The notes: generated by a model not told the origin, from the sequence alone. 64,000 bases of DNA from Sphingorhabdus sp. (GCF_023910635.1 NZ_JAAVVZ010000011.1:28866-92865); one strand, 5' to 3'; positions 8,702 through 16,396 are shown, counted from the stretch's first letter. Numbers and translations are program-made.

Positions 8702-9418
8702 TTAGCCAACGACCCGGCGACCGAAGCCACCGTTAGGACGGGCGACAGATACCTGCTGACTGGTTGCGGCGGGCGCGCTGAAAACAGTACGGCGAAAATT
8801 CTTCTCCAAACGGTCGGAAATATAGGACCATAATTGAACAACTTCCTGTGAAGACCGCCCCTTGGGATCGATCTCCATAACCGTGCGGCCATCAATCATC
8901 GACGCTGCAAAATCAATACGTTGATGCAGGGTGATCGGCGCAACTGTACCATGCTGAGAAAGCGCAACAGCGGCCTCAGAGGTAATCCTGGCCTTTGGCG
9001 TTGCGGCATTGACGACGAAGATGAGCGGCTTTCCAGCGCGTTCACACAGGTCGACCGTTGCACCAACGGCCCGCAGGTCATGCGGGCTTGGACGCGTTGG
9101 CACGACAATGATTTCAGCAACTGATATGACGCTTTGGATCGCCATGGTGATCGCCGGTGGCGTATCAATGACCGCAAGCTTAAAGCCCTGTTCTCGCAAA
9201 ATAGCGAGATCAGCGGTCAATCGGGCTACCGTAGTCTGCGCAAAAGCAGGCAAGTCGGCTTCACGTTCGTTCCACCAGTCGGAGAGCGACCCTTGCGGAT
9301 CGATATCGATAAGCACAACGGGCCCGGCGCCTGCCAGTTGCGCCTGAACCGCCAAATGGCCAGATAGGGTTGTTTTACCCGATCCGCCTTTCTGTGATGC
9401 CAATGCGAGAACTCTCAC
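8702..9418 (-). CDS. ParA/MinD-family ATPase
   Basis: The deviant Walker A is in LALASQKGGSGKTTLSGHLA, Walker A' is VVLIDIDPQGSLSDWW, and Walker B is LAVIDTPP. These are the hallmarks of ParA-type dimerising ATPases that position DNA or protein cargo. The track start is a TTG at 9436. I prefer the GTG at 9418 because AAGGGG lies 6-7 nt upstream, giving MRVLALASQKGG at the N-terminus (238 aa). There is no ParB or parS nearby, so this is an orphan ParA. Its neighbours (possible RHH protein, TPR-SPOR protein) suggest a positioning role linked to the envelope rather than chromosome segregation; that is inference. Confidence 0.85.
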   Translation of the reverse strand: MRVLALASQKGGSGKTTLSGHLAVQAQLAGAGPVVLIDIDPQGSLSDWWNEREADLPAFAQTTVARLTADLAILREQGFKLAVIDTPPAITMAIQSVISVAEIIVVPTRPSPHDLRAVGATVDLCERAGKPLIFVVNAATPKARITSEAAVALSQHGTVAPITLHQRIDFAASMIDGRTVMEIDPKGRSSQEVVQLWSYISDRLEKNFRRTVFSAPAATSQQVSVARPNGGFGRRVVG

Positions 9419-9526
9419 ATCATTCCCCTTTTGCAAATGTTACAAATGGGGGTGTGACAGAACGGGGCTAAAAATATGTTAACGCCGCCTGCAATGGCGC
9501 AATCGGGTTTTATATCGTCATATTGA

Positions 9527-9555
9527 AATTCCTTAAAAGAAAATCCAAAGGAATT
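9527..9555. promoter_or_regulatory. Inverted repeat AATTCCTT...AAGGAATT in the divergent parA / Sel1-SPOR promoter region
   Basis: A perfect 8-bp inverted repeat with a 13-nt AT-rich spacer lies between the two divergent genes, in a locally AT-rich stretch. Its symmetry and position fit an operator or a hairpin in the Sel1-SPOR leader. No regulator is known for it. Confidence 0.35.
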
Positions 9556-10079
9556 GAACAGTTCTTGAAAGTTTCTTGCTTAAGATATTAATCCAAAACA
9601 TTTACCGAATATATGTTTTTGCATGATAAATTGAGAAACGATATGAGATGTTGTCAATTTGGAGTGCAAAAAATGGGCAGGCGTTCGGATATTGTCAAAC
9701 TGGTAATTGGCTTGTTTGCGTTGATATCCGGCGCAGTCGCGGCAAAGGCGGATACAAAGGCGGGAACCGATGCCTGGTCGCGCGGCGATTATGTGGTTGC
9801 GGTGGAAGAGTGGCGCCAACCGGCACTTGAAGGCGACGCCGAAGCCCAGTTTCATCTTGGTCAGGCCTATAGACTTGGCCGTGGCGTAAAAACCGACCTA
9901 AATACTGCGTTGGATTGGTATCGCAAGGCAGCCGCACAAGGTCATATACAGGCGGGGGACAATTGCGGCCATTTGTTGCATTACCAAAAAAAGGGGAATT
10001 ATATACGAAACTAGACAAAATCGCTTGCACTCAACGTCTAATTAAAATATATAACTAGATAGTAATTGGAGTGAGTTGA

Positions 10080-11027
10080 ATGTCTAAGAAAGCACCCGGC
10101 AAGAGCGAACGGACAGGCCTAACGGTCCTCCAACTTTTCCAGATGTTCCCAGATGAAGCGGCAAGTCGCAAATGGCTTGAAGATATTCGATGGTCGGATG
10201 GTGAGCGGTTTTGCCCACACTGCGGCTCGCTCAAAACAACAGCCGTAAAAAACGAAATTCCGATGCCTTATCACTGTGGCGAATGCCGCCAGTATTTCAG
10301 CGTCAAAACCGGCACGGTGATGCAGTCCAGCAAAGTTGCCCTGCAGAAGTGGGTGATTGCGATGTATCTCATGTCCACCAGCCTCAAGGGCGTATCGAGC
10401 ATGAAGCTGCACCGTGATTTGGGCGTCACGCAAAAGACCGCTTGGATGCTTGCACAGAAAATCCGGCAGGGCTGGATTGACGGCAGCGATCAGCTGACGG
10501 GCAAAGTTGAAGTTGACGAAACCTACGTTGGCGGCAAAGAGCGTAACAAGCACCGGAACAAGCGACTGAATGCTGGTCGCGGCGCAGTCGGTAAAACGGC
10601 TGTTATTGGTGCGAAAGAGCGCAACGGGAAAGTAAAAGTCGCCGTAATCGAGAAAACCGATGCTGCGACGTTGGAGGGTTTTATCTTGAACAGCGTGCAA
10701 ACAGGCGCGACGGTATTTACTGACGAGCATCGGGGCTATAGCGGCCTGTCGAAATCATTCAGCCATCAATCGGTCAAGCACAGCGTCGGTGAATACGTCA
10801 ACGGCATGGCGCACACCAATGGCATTGAAAGTTTCTGGGCGATGCTCAAGCGCGGATATAAAGGCACCTATCACCAGATGAGCGCCAAGCACATCGAGCG
10901 CTACGTCACGGAATTTGCTGGTCGGCATAACGTCAGAGGCTGCGATACCATCGTTCAAATGACGATGCTGGCAAAAGGACTGGATGGTAAACGGTTGCGC
11001 TATGACGATCTGGTAGCGGTGCGATGA
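10080..11027 (+). CDS. tnpA: IS1595-family transposase (ISXO2-like DDE)
   Basis: The 315-aa protein has the N-terminal zinc ribbon of this family (FCPHCGSLKTT ... YHCGECRQYFSVKTGTVM, about residues 44-75), then a helix-turn-helix-like part. The DDE core follows: VEVDETYVGGKE, VFTDEHRGYSGL and NGIESFWAMLKRGYKGTYH. All catalytic acidic motifs appear intact and the frame is uninterrupted, so the enzyme may be functional. Its TGA overlaps the ATG of the methyltransferase gene (ATGA), so transposition and restriction-modification genes are translationally coupled. The start ATG at 10080 has GGAGTGAG upstream. Confidence 0.92.
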   Translation: MSKKAPGKSERTGLTVLQLFQMFPDEAASRKWLEDIRWSDGERFCPHCGSLKTTAVKNEIPMPYHCGECRQYFSVKTGTVMQSSKVALQKWVIAMYLMSTSLKGVSSMKLHRDLGVTQKTAWMLAQKIRQGWIDGSDQLTGKVEVDETYVGGKERNKHRNKRLNAGRGAVGKTAVIGAKERNGKVKVAVIEKTDAATLEGFILNSVQTGATVFTDEHRGYSGLSKSFSHQSVKHSVGEYVNGMAHTNGIESFWAMLKRGYKGTYHQMSAKHIERYVTEFAGRHNVRGCDTIVQMTMLAKGLDGKRLRYDDLVAVR

Positions 11028-12898
11028 AAAACGAACGCATCACCGAAGATTTTGTCCGCGACCATTTCAAGAATGACCCGCTGTTCGGGGCCGTTCGGTT
11101 TGATGAACAAAAAACGTCGATTACCAAGGCAAAGTCCTGCCTGTCGAAAGCGTCGAAAAGCATGACGGGCAAATCTGGTTTTCCCGAATTTATCGTTAGT
11201 TTTCCAGCGCTTCCGGATGATATTATCGTTATTGAGTGCAAAGCAGACGCAAAGGCGCATCGAAGCAAATTGGGTGATGATCCTTGCGGATACGCCGTTG
11301 ACGGCGCGCTACACTATTCCGCTTTTCTGGCACAGGAATACAATGTCATATCTATTGCCGTAAGTGGCAGCGATCCGAAAAATCTAAAAATCTCGTCATT
11401 CTATCAAAAGCAGAATGAAACTGAAGTAACAGAAGAAGATGAAAAGCTAATAGGTATATTTTCCTATATCGAACGTCTCGGGGGAGGGGCGCAAGCGCAT
11501 AATATAGAGAGTACAGAAATAACTAAAACTGCGATTGATCTGAACAATGATTTTGACGATTACTCAATAGCCGAATATGAGAGATGCACTATAGTTAGCG
11601 CAATTTTGTTGGCGCTTCACAACCCCGCCTTTAAGAGCTCATACAAGAAAATGGCGTCATCAAAGGAGATGACGCCTACCCCCGAGCGTGTGGCAAAGTT
11701 GATTATTACTGGTATTGGCAACGTGCTTGAGGACAACGAGATTGATGCCGAGCGCGTAAAATCCATGCTTGGGGAATTTCAGAAAATCCGCAACCATGAC
11801 ATCGCCAAATCCGAAAAGATAAAACGCAAAAAAGCCGCAGCAGAGGATGATAACTATGTCCTGCGCAACCTCATCGAACGGCTCGAAAAATCAATTCTAC
11901 CCCTGATTTCAATGGGCGAAAAAGGGTATGATGTTCTCGGTCGCTTCTATCGGGAATTTATCCGTTACGCAGGCTCTGACAAGAAAACGGGGCTAGTGCT
12001 GACGCCGCAGCATATCACCGAGTTTTGCGGGGATTTGGTGAATCTAAACGTCAATGATGTTGTATATGACAGTTGCTGCGGAACGGGCGGCTTTCTGATC
12101 GCGTCAATGAAGCGGCTTATTGGCCTTGCCGGTAACGATGAGATAAAGAAGGGTGAGATCAAAAAGAACCAGCTTATCGGGATTGAAAAGCGAACGGATA
12201 TGTTCACCTTCGCTTGTTCCAATATGATGATGAGCGGTGATGGCAAATCTCATATATATCGTGGTGATTCATTCTCGCCCGACAACACCACGATAATTAA
12301 GGCGCTCAAGCCAACAGTGGCCTTCCTCAATCCGCCTTATAATGTGGGTGAGGATGGACAATTGGCGTTTATCGAGAGCGCGCTGTCATGTCTCCAACCC
12401 GGGGGAAGGTGTGCCGCAATCGTTCAGATGAGCTGCGCAACGTCAACTGGGGCTGCTGCAATACTTGTTCGCGAGCGCTTGCTCAAAGCGCATAAACTGA
12501 CGGGCGTTTTCTCAATGCCAGACGATCTATTTCATCCGGTCGGCGTCATTACTTGCATAATGGTTTTTGAGGCGCATAGCCCGCATCCAGTGGGTTACAA
12601 GACTTTCTTTGGCTACTACAAAGATGATGGGTTTAGGAAAACCAAGCATATTGGCCGCGTAAACAAGGGCCAGTGGGACGCTATAAGGGCAGGCTGGCTA
12701 AGCACATACATCAACCGCGAAACTCAAGCCGGGCTTAGTGTCATGAAGGTAGTTTCCGCATCGGATGAGTGGTGCGCGGAAGCGTATATGGCAACAGATT
12801 ACTCCAAGATCGATCAAACTGACTTTGAAAAGGCGGTTCGAGATTATGCTGTTTACCGGCTGCTAAATCTGGGCACGATAGAGGGTGCTGCACAATGA
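11024..12898 (+). CDS. BcgI-A-like fused restriction nuclease and N6-adenine methyltransferase
   Basis: The 624-aa protein has two functional halves. The N-terminus carries a PD-(D/E)XK-like nuclease pattern, FPEF (Glu55) followed by IVIECKAD (Glu71, Lys73). The C-terminal two thirds are an HsdM-type gamma adenine methyltransferase with the AdoMet-binding motif YDSCCGTGGFL (about residue 348) and catalytic motif FLNPPYNVG (about residue 435). A single polypeptide that both cuts and methylates, paired with a separate specificity subunit, is the arrangement of BcgI-type (type IIB) systems; as I recall, BcgI A is of similar size. A type I HsdM with an extra N-terminal domain is the main alternative. 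It overlaps both neighbours by 4 nt inside the IS1595-family element. Confidence 0.82.
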   Translation: MKNERITEDFVRDHFKNDPLFGAVRFDEQKTSITKAKSCLSKASKSMTGKSGFPEFIVSFPALPDDIIVIECKADAKAHRSKLGDDPCGYAVDGALHYSAFLAQEYNVISIAVSGSDPKNLKISSFYQKQNETEVTEEDEKLIGIFSYIERLGGGAQAHNIESTEITKTAIDLNNDFDDYSIAEYERCTIVSAILLALHNPAFKSSYKKMASSKEMTPTPERVAKLIITGIGNVLEDNEIDAERVKSMLGEFQKIRNHDIAKSEKIKRKKAAAEDDNYVLRNLIERLEKSILPLISMGEKGYDVLGRFYREFIRYAGSDKKTGLVLTPQHITEFCGDLVNLNVNDVVYDSCCGTGGFLIASMKRLIGLAGNDEIKKGEIKKNQLIGIEKRTDMFTFACSNMMMSGDGKSHIYRGDSFSPDNTTIIKALKPTVAFLNPPYNVGEDGQLAFIESALSCLQPGGRCAAIVQMSCATSTGAAAILVRERLLKAHKLTGVFSMPDDLFHPVGVITCIMVFEAHSPHPVGYKTFFGYYKDDGFRKTKHIGRVNKGQWDAIRAGWLSTYINRETQAGLSVMKVVSASDEWCAEAYMATDYSKIDQTDFEKAVRDYAVYRLLNLGTIEGAAQ

Positions 12899-13851
12899 CG
12901 GCCATTGTCTCTGAAATTTTTGATATTCGTTACGGACATTCGCTAGAATTGAATGGCCTTGTCCAGACATCTCTTGATAACGGGATAGCCTTCATTTCTC
13001 GAAAAGCTGGCGACAATGGAATTTCAGCATATGTGGAGGCAGTTGATGACCTTGAACCAGCAAAAGCGGGGGAAATTTCCTGTGCGCTTAGTGGGAATGG
13101 TGTCTTAACAACCTGCCTGCAAGAGCGCCCGTTTTACACAGGTTATCACGTTGCGATATTGCGACCGAAGCAAACAATGTCGAAAGCTGAAATACTATTC
13201 TACTGTCTTTGCATCAAGTCCAACCGTTACCGATACAGCTATGGGCGGCAGGCGAACAAAACCCTTGGCCGCTTGATCGTGCCGTCACCAAACGAATTGC
13301 CCGAATGGGTAAATTCATCAAATTTGGAGCCATTTGAAGATGCTAAATCCGCAATTTCCGCAGGAATGCCGGAAACAGCGCCCCATGAAATATGGTCGGA
13401 TTTTAGATATGATGAAATCTTTGATATCGAGCGAGGGAAAGGGCCAAGAAAGGCTACTTTGACAAGCCACGGCGCCACACCGTTTATTTCGTCCACCGAT
13501 AGCAACAATGGCCTGACAGGTTACACCTCCGAAAAACCACGGCACAGTGGAAATGTTATCACGGTAAATCGCAACGGCAGTGTTGGAGAAGCATTTTACC
13601 AACCCATACCTTTTTCCTCCACCGAGGATGTTCATGTTTTTAAGCCAAAATTCGACATGAACAAATACATCGGAATCTTTTTAGCAACACTTATCCGGCA
13701 AGAAAAGTATCGCTTCAACTATGGGAGAAAATGGGGGTTAGGTCGCATGAATGAATCCATCATCAGGCTACCGGTCACGACGGACGGGCAACCTGATTGG
13801 GATTTTATGGAAAGATATGTTAAAGCGCTACCATATAGCGTTAGTTTGTAA
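12895..13851 (+). CDS. Specificity (target-recognition) subunit, BcgI-B/HsdS-like
   Basis: The 318-aa protein consists of two internally related halves. Each begins with a similar segment: EIFDIRYGHSLELN near residue 6 and EIFDIERGKGPRKA near residue 174. Each half also ends with an RYSYGRQ/RFNYGRK-type segment (KSNRYRYSYGRQANKTLGRLIVP and EKYRFNYGRKWGLGRMNESIIRLP). Two target-recognition domains of this form define HsdS-like subunits that read a bipartite DNA site. The start ATG overlaps the stop of the nuclease-methyltransferase (ATGA), as expected for a partner subunit made in fixed ratio. The length is near that of BcgI B. The recognition site cannot be deduced from sequence. Confidence 0.82.
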   Translation: MTAIVSEIFDIRYGHSLELNGLVQTSLDNGIAFISRKAGDNGISAYVEAVDDLEPAKAGEISCALSGNGVLTTCLQERPFYTGYHVAILRPKQTMSKAEILFYCLCIKSNRYRYSYGRQANKTLGRLIVPSPNELPEWVNSSNLEPFEDAKSAISAGMPETAPHEIWSDFRYDEIFDIERGKGPRKATLTSHGATPFISSTDSNNGLTGYTSEKPRHSGNVITVNRNGSVGEAFYQPIPFSSTEDVHVFKPKFDMNKYIGIFLATLIRQEKYRFNYGRKWGLGRMNESIIRLPVTTDGQPDWDFMERYVKALPYSVSL

Positions 13852-13860
13852 GGCAAGAGA

Positions 13861-14004
13861 ATGACCGATAAGCCACCCGCCCAAAAAGGCCGTCCAGTCA
13901 CGAACAAACTGGATCAAATTCCAGCCTCGCCAGAGGACATCGCCAAAGCTATTTTTCGGTCTGCCGACAAGAAAATCAAAAAGCCGAAACCGAAGCCGAA
14001 TTAA
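13861..14004 (+). CDS. 47-aa basic ORF at the right end of the IS1595-family element
   Basis: Too short for the ORF track. It reads MTDKPPAQKGRPVTNKLDQI ... SPEDIAKAIFRSADKKIKKP with a lysine/proline-rich tail (KKPKPKPN). It starts 9 nt after the specificity-subunit stop, with GGCAAGAGA as a possible ribosome-binding site, and stops 30 nt before the element end. I recall similar small SPEDIAKAIF-type ORFs next to ISXO2-type transposases in other alphaproteobacteria. It may therefore be an ancestral companion of the transposase, separated from it by the acquired R-M genes. That is inference. Confidence 0.55.
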   Translation: MTDKPPAQKGRPVTNKLDQIPASPEDIAKAIFRSADKKIKKPKPKPN

Positions 14005-14556
14005 ATGGCTTGTCTAGTTTCGTATATAATTCCCAAAAAAAGTATAATGAAGCACTTCCGTTTCTAATCGCATCCTCGGACCGCGGCGAACCGCGCGCGC
14101 AATATCTGTTGGCAACCGAATTGTTCAACGGCGTCAACATCGAAAAGGACTGGATCCGTGCCTATGCAATGATGACGCGCGCTGCATCGGCGGGCATAGC
14201 ACCTGCGTCACGCAGCTTAGCGCTCATGGACCAATATATCCCGGCTGAACAAAGGCAGGCGGGAATCTTGCGCGCGCGTGCACTGGATCAAAGCGCCGAC
14301 GGTGCACGCGGGGCGCAGGTCGATGGTCTTGCGTTGGACAGTCGCTCGCGTGAATCGGTTACGCTTGCTCCCGTATCAATGGGAGTGGCGGTTTCGGCAA
14401 AGCGCGCATCGGACTCAGTCGCTGACGAAAAATGGCGCATTCAGCTTGGCGCGTTCAGCCATGCCGCCAATGCAAAAAAGCTTTGGACGAAAATTGCCAA
14501 GGATATACCCAGGCTGGCGACGATGAAGCCAATCCTGAAAAGCGACGGCGCGCTTA

Positions 14557-15726
14557 TACCAACCTGCAATGATCATAACCCACTGGCCCATTTGCGGTGC
14601 CCGATGGTCATAATGCGCCAAGGCTGATCTATGAGTTTGTTCCACGCCTCGCAGCAGAGGTCGACGATATTGTCGTGGGAAGTGAACACCCGGTTGGAGA
14701 GCCAGTTGTCGCGCATGAACTGCCAGATATTCTCAACCGGGTTGAGTTCAGGACATTTGGCCGGAAGCGCGATGATGCTGATATTGCCGGGAACATCCAG
14801 CTTGTCAGTCATATGCCAACCGGCTTGATCCATCAGTATAACAGCGTGAGCGCCAGGAGCGACGGCGAGCGCTATTTCTGTCAGATGGAGTGTCATGGTT
14901 TCGGTATTGCAGAACGGCAGCACCAGCCCCGCGCCCTTGCCGTGCTCCGGGCAGATTGCGCCGAAGATATAGGCCGATTTGGTCCGCTGGTCTTTGGGTG
15001 CCGATGGCCGCGTCCCGCGTCTGGCCCAACGCCGCGTGATCTTGTTCTTCTGGCCAATCCGCGCTTCGTCCTGGAACCAAATCTCTATCGGCGTGCCCTT
15101 CGGGAGAGTTGCTCTGACCTTTGCAAGCTCGGCGGCAAAGCCCCCTTTTTAAAGGCCTCCATCGCAAGCTCGTTCTGGGCGTAGTGGCGAGGCCGCGCCG
15201 TCAGCTTGACATAGCCCAGTCTCTTTAGCTCACGCCCCACGGTCGTTGCATCAAGCGAGACAGCAAATTCGTAATGAAGCCACTGGACCAAGTCGACCAG
15301 CCGCCAGCGAACGACGCCATGGATCGCCGGGATCGGGCCGCACTCGACCATTTCGACAAGCGCGCGGCGCTGGGCATCATTGAGCAGCGACTGTCTTCCC
15401 GGGGCCTTGCCATCGAGCAGCCCATCGGGACCTCGGGCGTTGAACCTCACCACCCAGTCACGCACGATCTGTAAGCCCACCCCGCCGATCCGCGCCGCCC
15501 TTGTCCGGCTGCCACCGTCGTAGATCTCGGCCAATGCCAAAAGCCGGCGGGCCTGGTTCGCACTTTTCGACTTCCGCGCCAGTCGCCTCAAGGCAGTGCC
15601 GTCAAAATCATCCCGCAAGCTAATCGCTGATCCCATGTCACGTCCTCCAAATGAAGAACAACATAGAATCAGACTTTCCACCGTTTGGGAATCCCAAATC
15701 TGAGTCAGCCTCACCGCAGCTTGGTA
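14557..15726 (-). mobile_element. IS630-family insertion sequence in the SPOR domain
   Basis: The ends are TACCAACCTGC (14557) and GCAGCTTGGTA (ending 15726), imperfect inverted repeats next to TA dinucleotides as expected for the TA-targeting IS630/Tc1 superfamily. Joining CTTA (ending 14556) to TTACCC (15727) restores the host gene as GCG CTT ATT ACC CGG. The strict TA duplication cannot be drawn symmetrically (one extra TA on the left), so the exact outer base is uncertain by 2 bp. The element carries one transposase on the minus strand. Confidence 0.85.
14573..15636 (-). CDS. IS630-family transposase with frameshift at AAAAAGGGGGC
   Basis: The first part starts at the ATG at 15636 (GGAGGACG upstream) and reads MGSAISLRDDFDGTALRRLA. 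It contains the double helix-turn-helix region (SRTRAARIGGVGLQIVRDWVVRFNARGPDGL). The second part continues in another frame through GTPIEIWFQDEARIGQKNKI, VILMDQAGWH and LPAKCPELNPVENIWQFMRDN. That supplies the acidic triad of IS630 transposases (Asp in FQDEARIG, Asp in LMDQAGWH, Glu in NPVENIW). The frame change falls on AAAAAGGGGGCTTT. Reading one extra G would give KKGGFAAELAKVRATL. This may be a programmed slippage site, common in such elements, or a one-base deletion. Confidence 0.82.
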
Positions 15727-15815
15727 TTACCCGGCTACAAGCAGGGCCATTCGCCAGCAAAGCGGACGCCGAGGCAATCTGTAAAAAGTTGAAGGCAAGC
15801 GGGCAGCCATGCCTC

Positions 15816-15871
15816 ACCCTATCCGCGTCTTAGGGTCAGGACCCTATCCGCATCTTAGGGTCAGGACCCTA
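15816..15871. repeat. Tandem 25-bp repeat with mini TAGGGTCAGGACCCTA palindromes
   Basis: ACCCTATCCGC(G/A)TCTTAGGGTCAGG occurs twice head to tail (15816-15840, 15841-15865), followed by a third ACCCTA. Each junction forms TAGGGTCAGGACCCTA, a near-perfect palindrome and the shortest form of the TAGGGTCAGGACC repeat family in this window. The left TAG is the stop codon of the Sel1-SPOR gene. The right CTA (15869-15871) is the stop (TAG) of the convergent lipoprotein gene. Confidence 0.85.
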
Positions 15872-16396
15872 GCGGCACAATCTTTCGATGCCTCGGCCAA
15901 GCGTGTCACGTGCGGCAGCGCTGCCAGTTTCAATCATGAAATACTGCGTGCCGGAAAAACTTACCCGGTCCGTGCAATATTGCGCGCAACCGCTGTCGAG
16001 CGCTGCGGGGAAACGCAGTTCAAAACCATCATAGCGCGCGGTGAACTTGCAAGACCCTTGCCCGCTGAGGCTGATTTCCACATTTTCGCCGTTTAATTTC
16101 GCTGTGCCTATGCCCTCGCATTTGCTTTCAGAGCCGATGGTGGAGAGAAAGCCGATGGCAAAGTTGTTTTCAGTCCTTTCGACCGCGCAAAACCTATCGA
16201 CCCCAAGGTCGCCGTGCGTTTCGTATCGCCCGGCAAGGCCACTGTTCTTTGGATCAGGCAGAATGCCTGCTTCTATGGCCTTTGCATCCAGAGCCGGGCC
16301 TGCATTGTCGCTGCCCCCCAGCAAAAATGGCAATCCGTCTCCGCAAGCCATTAACAGGCAACAAAAGGGTACACAGAAAAAAGCCGACGCTTTCAA
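15869..16396 (-). CDS. Putative lipoprotein of unknown function
   Basis: From a TTG at 16396 the protein reads LKASAFFCVPFCCLLMAC followed by GDG, a short lipoprotein signal ending in the lipobox LMAC. The mature part is Cys-rich (FCAVE, SKCEG, GSCKF, SGCAQYC) and I do not recognise a family. The TTG overlaps the hisI stop as TTGA, and GGTTGGAACC lies upstream. The ORF-track start at 16489 would overlap hisI heavily and bury the signal peptide. The stop codon TAG is contributed by the mini repeat at 15816-15871. It probably sits in the outer or inner membrane facing the periplasm. Confidence 0.6.
   Translation of the reverse strand: MKASAFFCVPFCCLLMACGDGLPFLLGGSDNAGPALDAKAIEAGILPDPKNSGLAGRYETHGDLGVDRFCAVERTENNFAIGFLSTIGSESKCEGIGTAKLNGENVEISLSGQGSCKFTARYDGFELRFPAALDSGCAQYCTDRVSFSGTQYFMIETGSAAARDTLGRGIERLCR

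Larger units (their letters stand above)
9994..14034 (+). mobile_element. IS1595-family (ISXO2-type) element of 4041 bp carrying a BcgI-like type IIB R-M module
   Basis: The ends are a perfect 25-bp terminal inverted repeat starting GGGAATTATATACGAAACTA. The element is flanked by an 8-bp direct duplication AAAAAAAG (9986-9993 and 14035-14042), the duplication size of the IS1595 family. Contents in order: ISXO2-type transposase, fused nuclease-adenine methyltransferase, specificity subunit, and a 47-aa ORF. The first three are joined by ATGA overlaps. IS1595 members with passenger genes are known as a class. The passenger here is a complete restriction-modification system. The passenger part looks more AT-rich than the surroundings, fitting transfer from another host. 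Confidence 0.93.
9673..15833 (+). pseudogene. Sel1-repeat/SPOR protein gene interrupted by two transposable elements
   Basis: The three coding pieces are 9673-9993, 14043-14556 and 15727-15833. Joined, they total 942 nt (314 codons) in one frame. Piece 1 has an ATG with GGAG upstream, a signal peptide (IVKLVIGLFALISGAVAAKA) and Sel1/TPR repeats (AQFHLGQAYRLGRGVKTDLNTALDWYRKAA). Piece 2 continues exactly, ...LLHYQKK|YNEALPFLIASSDRGEPRAQYLLA, and starts a SPOR domain (WRIQLGAFSHAANAKKLW). Piece 3 finishes the SPOR domain, GALI|TRLQAGPFASKADAEAICKKL. An IS1595-family element splits the Sel1 repeats and an IS630-family element splits the SPOR domain. The stop TAG (15831-15833) is the first three bases of a TAGGGTCAGG repeat. 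Function is presumably lost. Confidence 0.9.

Noticed and set aside
15816-15871. Short direct repeats as a possible CRISPR array
   Set aside because: The two 25-mers are contiguous, with no spacers; they belong to the TAGGG repeat family.
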